DNA of 7,585 nucleotides from Planctomycetaceae bacterium (GTDB taxonomy: Bacteria; Planctomycetota; Planctomycetia; Planctomycetales; Planctomycetaceae). Location of the stretch: the NCBI GenBank assembly GCA_003445035.1, contig DLVV01000012.1, forward strand, positions 16,564 to 24,148, written 5' to 3'. The translations under genes and the position numbers were made by a program. How positions within the stretch are numbered: position 1 is the first letter of the stretch; each line of letters begins with the position of its first letter. This document shows positions 6,284-7,585 of this stretch, piece after piece. The notes under the pieces were generated by a model. The model was not told where the DNA came from and did no database searches. It saw only the letters and a program-made list of their open reading frames with translations.

Positions 6284-6414
6284 CAACTCAAGTCCAACTG
6301 ACACAAGGACTTGAGGCACTCGCGATGGAAGCAGTCGCCTCCGTCCACGTTGCTTTCGAGCAACGCCTGTTGCCCAAATGCAACGTCCGAAGGGCCGACT
6401 CCCGCCTGGATCAA
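6283..6414 (-). CDS. Possible small protein (about 43 residues) downstream of the zinc-ribbon gene
   Basis: After the zinc-ribbon stop the same frame stays open for 50 codons, to TGA at 6285-6283. Hand count of those 50 codons gives G/C at about 60% of first, 42% of second and 72% of third positions, the order expected of real coding sequence in a GC-rich genome. The product (for example IQAGVGPSDVAFGQQALLES, then GGDCFHRECLKSLCQLDLS at the end) reads as a plausible small soluble protein with three cysteines. No ATG exists; the first usable start is a TTG at 6414 with no good ribosome binding site, and a GTG at 6348 would leave 21 residues. It may be a real small gene, the remnant of a larger one, or a composition artefact in a structured 3' region. 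I recognise no family. Confidence 0.3.
   Translation of the reverse strand: MIQAGVGPSDVAFGQQALLESNVDGGDCFHRECLKSLCQLDLS
6287..6315. repeat. Perfect 9-bp inverted repeat (hairpin, 11-nt loop)
   Basis: CTCAAGTCC at 6287-6295 and GGACTTGAG at 6307-6315 are exact reverse complements around an 11-nt loop. No T-run follows on either strand, so it is not a canonical intrinsic terminator. In the minus direction it covers the last codons of the possible small protein, ending just before its stop. Confidence 0.6.
6348..6384. repeat. Two adjacent hairpins sharing the GTTGC/GCAAC stem
   Basis: On the plus strand CGTTGCT-TTCG-AGCAACG (6348-6365) forms a perfect 7-bp stem with a TTCG tetraloop. Three bases on, GTTGC-CCAAAT-GCAAC (6369-6384) forms a second stem from the same sequence. 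The shared arms also allow alternative pairing between the two hairpins. Confidence 0.55.
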
Positions 6415-6430
6415 TAACCGACCCGGGAGT
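6398..6430 (-). repeat. Perfect 7-bp stem-loop just after the zinc-ribbon stop
   Basis: On the minus strand ACTCCCG (6430-6424) and CGGGAGT (6404-6398) pair across a 19-nt loop in which GGTC and GATCC can pair further with a bulge. It starts five bases after the zinc-ribbon TGA. No T-run follows, so it is either a 3' stabilising structure or part of a larger RNA fold. Confidence 0.45.
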
Positions 6431-6435
6431 TTGGA

Positions 6436-7155
6436 TCAGTCACCGGAATCATCACCGGCATCAAGATAGAGCAGGCGACCACAGTTGTTGCACGAGACAA
6501 TCTGTTCGCGAGACAGTTCCACCTGGAACTGCGGCGAGACCCGGATCGAGCACGCGGTGCAGGAACCGTCGACGACCTCGGCCATCGCCCCGGGACCATG
6601 GGCCCTGACCAATCGCTGGTAATGTTCGGCCACGTCCTGCGACAACTGGGATTCCGACTGAGAGATCGCGTCCTCGAGTTTCTGTCGCTCTTCGTTCAAG
6701 CCCGGCTCGACTGCGGCAACTTCGGAGGCCACGCGTTCCTGTTCTTGTTGGGCGGTTTCCCGTTCGCCCTCAATCTCGGTCACCCGATTCTGGCTACCTT
6801 CAACGCGGTCGTACAATTCGAGAATTTCGTCCTCGAGGACACTGTTGGCGACCGTGTCTGCGTCGATCTGACCCTTGATGATGTCGAATTCTCGATTCGA
6901 CGATGCCGTATTGAGTTTCGACCTCAGGTCAGCGATCTTCGTTTCGTTGGTTTTCAGCTGCAGCGTCCGTTCGTCAGAAGCTTTCTTGAGATTGTTCACC
7001 GACTGCTGTTCGGCATCCACCTCTTGCAGTTTCCTTGAGGCCACCGATTCGTGCGCCCGCACTCTTCGTGGACCGGCTTCGAGTTCATCCAGCACCCGCG
7101 TGTGCTCGACGTGCAACTGGTGGAGTTCTCGCAATCCACTGGCAGCCGTCGTCAT
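6436..7155 (-). CDS. Coiled-coil C4-type zinc-ribbon protein
   Basis: A 239-residue protein of the widespread bacterial family with a long N-terminal coiled coil and a C-terminal zinc ribbon. Residues 10-185 are charged and heptad-like (Leu/Glu/Gln/Arg rich), with the conserved turn SNREFDIIKGQI near 86-97. The ribbon has two CxxC knuckles, Cys199/Cys202 (SCTAC) and Cys222/Cys225 (SCNNCGRLLYL), typical for metal-binding members. The molecular role of the family is poorly defined; nucleic-acid or protein scaffolding has been proposed. ATG at 7155 is chosen because AGGAG lies eight bases upstream; an in-frame GTG at 7185 would extend the protein by ten residues but lacks such a site. The gene begins 45 nt downstream of the rpoD terminator, so it may need its own promoter or depend on readthrough. 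I see no clear promoter in that gap. Confidence 0.92.
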   Translation of the reverse strand: MTTAASGLRELHQLHVEHTRVLDELEAGPRRVRAHESVASRKLQEVDAEQQSVNNLKKASDERTLQLKTNETKIADLRSKLNTASSNREFDIIKGQIDADTVANSVLEDEILELYDRVEGSQNRVTEIEGERETAQQEQERVASEVAAVEPGLNEERQKLEDAISQSESQLSQDVAEHYQRLVRAHGPGAMAEVVDGSCTACSIRVSPQFQVELSREQIVSCNNCGRLLYLDAGDDSGD

Positions 7156-7163
7156 GCCATCGT

Positions 7164-7168
7164 CTCCT
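7164..7168 (-). promoter_or_regulatory. Shine-Dalgarno of the zinc-ribbon gene
   Basis: Minus strand AGGAG, eight bases (acgatggc), then ATG at 7155. A nearer ATG (7160) lies only three bases from the site and runs into TGA after one codon, so 7155 is the functional start. Confidence 0.75.
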
Positions 7169-7199
7169 ACTGCTGGCCGTTCCACTCAGAAACCCGGCC

Positions 7200-7232
7200 A
7201 AAAAAAAAGCCGGTCGGTTGTTGCCGACCGGC
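7200..7232 (-). terminator. Intrinsic terminator of rpoD
   Basis: In the minus direction a perfect 9-bp GC-rich stem GCCGGTCGG-CAACAA-CCGACCGGC (7232-7209) is followed at once by nine T residues (7208-7200). The stem begins nine bases after the rpoD stop codon. This is a textbook Rho-independent terminator. Confidence 0.94.
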
Positions 7233-7240
7233 TCGAGCCA

Positions 7241-7585
7241 TCAGTTGGTGCTGCCCGCGAGCACCCCTTCAAGGAATCCCCTAAGTTGTCGGCTCCGAAC
7301 CGGGTGCTGCAATTTCCTCACAGCCTTAGCCTCGATCTGTCGCACCCGTTCGCGAGTCACTTTGAAGATCCGTCCAACTTCTTCCAGCGTGTACGTGTAA
7401 CCGTCACCGAGTCCATATCTGAGCTTGATGATCTCACGTTCTCGATATGTCAACGTCTTGAGGACATCGTCGATCTTGTCCTTGAGCATCTCCTGTGTAG
7501 CCGAGTTGACGGGGCTTTCGGTGTTGTGGTCTTCGATGAAGTCACCGAAGTAGCTGTCCTCACTCTCGCCAACCGGGCGGTCCAA
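7241..7585 (-). CDS. rpoD: RNA polymerase primary sigma factor RpoD/SigA, C-terminal 114 residues (5' part outside window)
   Basis: The fragment is the C-terminus of a sigma-70 housekeeping factor, which directs core RNA polymerase to -35/-10 promoters. The opening LDRPVGESEDSYFGDFIED (1-19) is the end of region 3. The segment TLTYREREIIKLRYGLGDG (44-62) is region 4.1, and YTLEEVGRIFKVTRERVRQI (65-84) followed by EAKAVRKL is the region 4.2 helix-turn-helix that reads the -35 element. The first codon in the window (TTG) encodes an internal leucine; the gene continues beyond the right edge. The GDGYTYTLEEVGRIFKVTRE stretch and the HPVRSRQL tail look planctomycete. A strong intrinsic terminator follows the stop. 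Confidence 0.97.
   Translation of the reverse strand: MDRPVGESEDSYFGDFIEDHNTESPVNSATQEMLKDKIDDVLKTLTYREREIIKLRYGLGDGYTYTLEEVGRIFKVTRERVRQIEAKAVRKLQHPVRSRQLRGFLEGVLAGSTN

Noticed and set aside
6212..6321. Second small minus-strand frame (GTG near 6321 to TGA near 6212, 36 codons)
   Set aside because: Third-position G/C is only about 53% against about 75% at first positions, unlike the local genes, and it overlaps the better-supported small frame.
6144..6435. RNase P RNA, tmRNA, SRP RNA or 6S RNA in the structured spacer
   Set aside because: I looked on both strands for the conserved rnpB ends (GAGGAAAGTCC, ACAGAA-type), the SRP apical loop and tRNA-like elements and did not find them. The GAGGAAGACC near 6148 is the STAS ribosome binding site.
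7152..7160. Two-codon mini-ORF (ATG GCA TGA) overlapping the zinc-ribbon start
   Set aside because: The ribosome binding site is only three bases from this ATG but ideally spaced from the next one, so it is likely incidental.
7161..7199. Promoter for the zinc-ribbon gene just after the rpoD terminator
   Set aside because: No credible -35/-10 pair with correct spacing is visible in the short GC-rich gap.

Overview
The window looks like chromosomal DNA of a planctomycete (Planctomycetota). The clearest sign is the RpoD C-terminus at the right edge: its region 4 contains the GDGYTYTLEEVGRIFKVTRE run that I associate with this phylum. High G+C (about 60% by eye), weak Shine-Dalgarno use, a Kdo synthase and a hopanoid-elongation enzyme all fit. 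I see no phage, IS, CRISPR, tRNA or rRNA sequence. Most of the window is housekeeping or envelope metabolism rather than an accessory island.

Left block (1-3680, minus strand): a tightly overlapped four-gene operon, read right to left. An enolase-superfamily (MLE/epimerase-like) enzyme is followed by a HAD-family hydrolase, a YegS/DagK-type lipid kinase, and KdsA (Kdo-8-phosphate synthase, cut by the left edge). The first two junctions are ATGA overlaps. The third is an 8-nt overlap in which the kdsA ribosome binding site lies inside the kinase gene. The last two genes suggest an envelope-lipid/LPS theme.

Middle block (3855-5682, plus strand): transcribed divergently from the first block across a 174-nt spacer. 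It holds hpnH (radical SAM adenosylhopane synthase, first step in making C35 extended hopanoids) and, one base later, the YggS/PLPBP pyridoxal-phosphate homeostasis protein.

Right block (5700-7585, minus strand), read right to left: the end of rpoD, a textbook intrinsic terminator, a coiled-coil C4 zinc-ribbon protein, a roughly 290-nt stretch without a recognised gene, and a STAS-domain protein that converges on yggS. The 290-nt stretch is the least explained part. It is dense in perfect inverted repeats, and holds one small reading frame with coding-like codon composition plus a second small frame that overlaps the STAS start.
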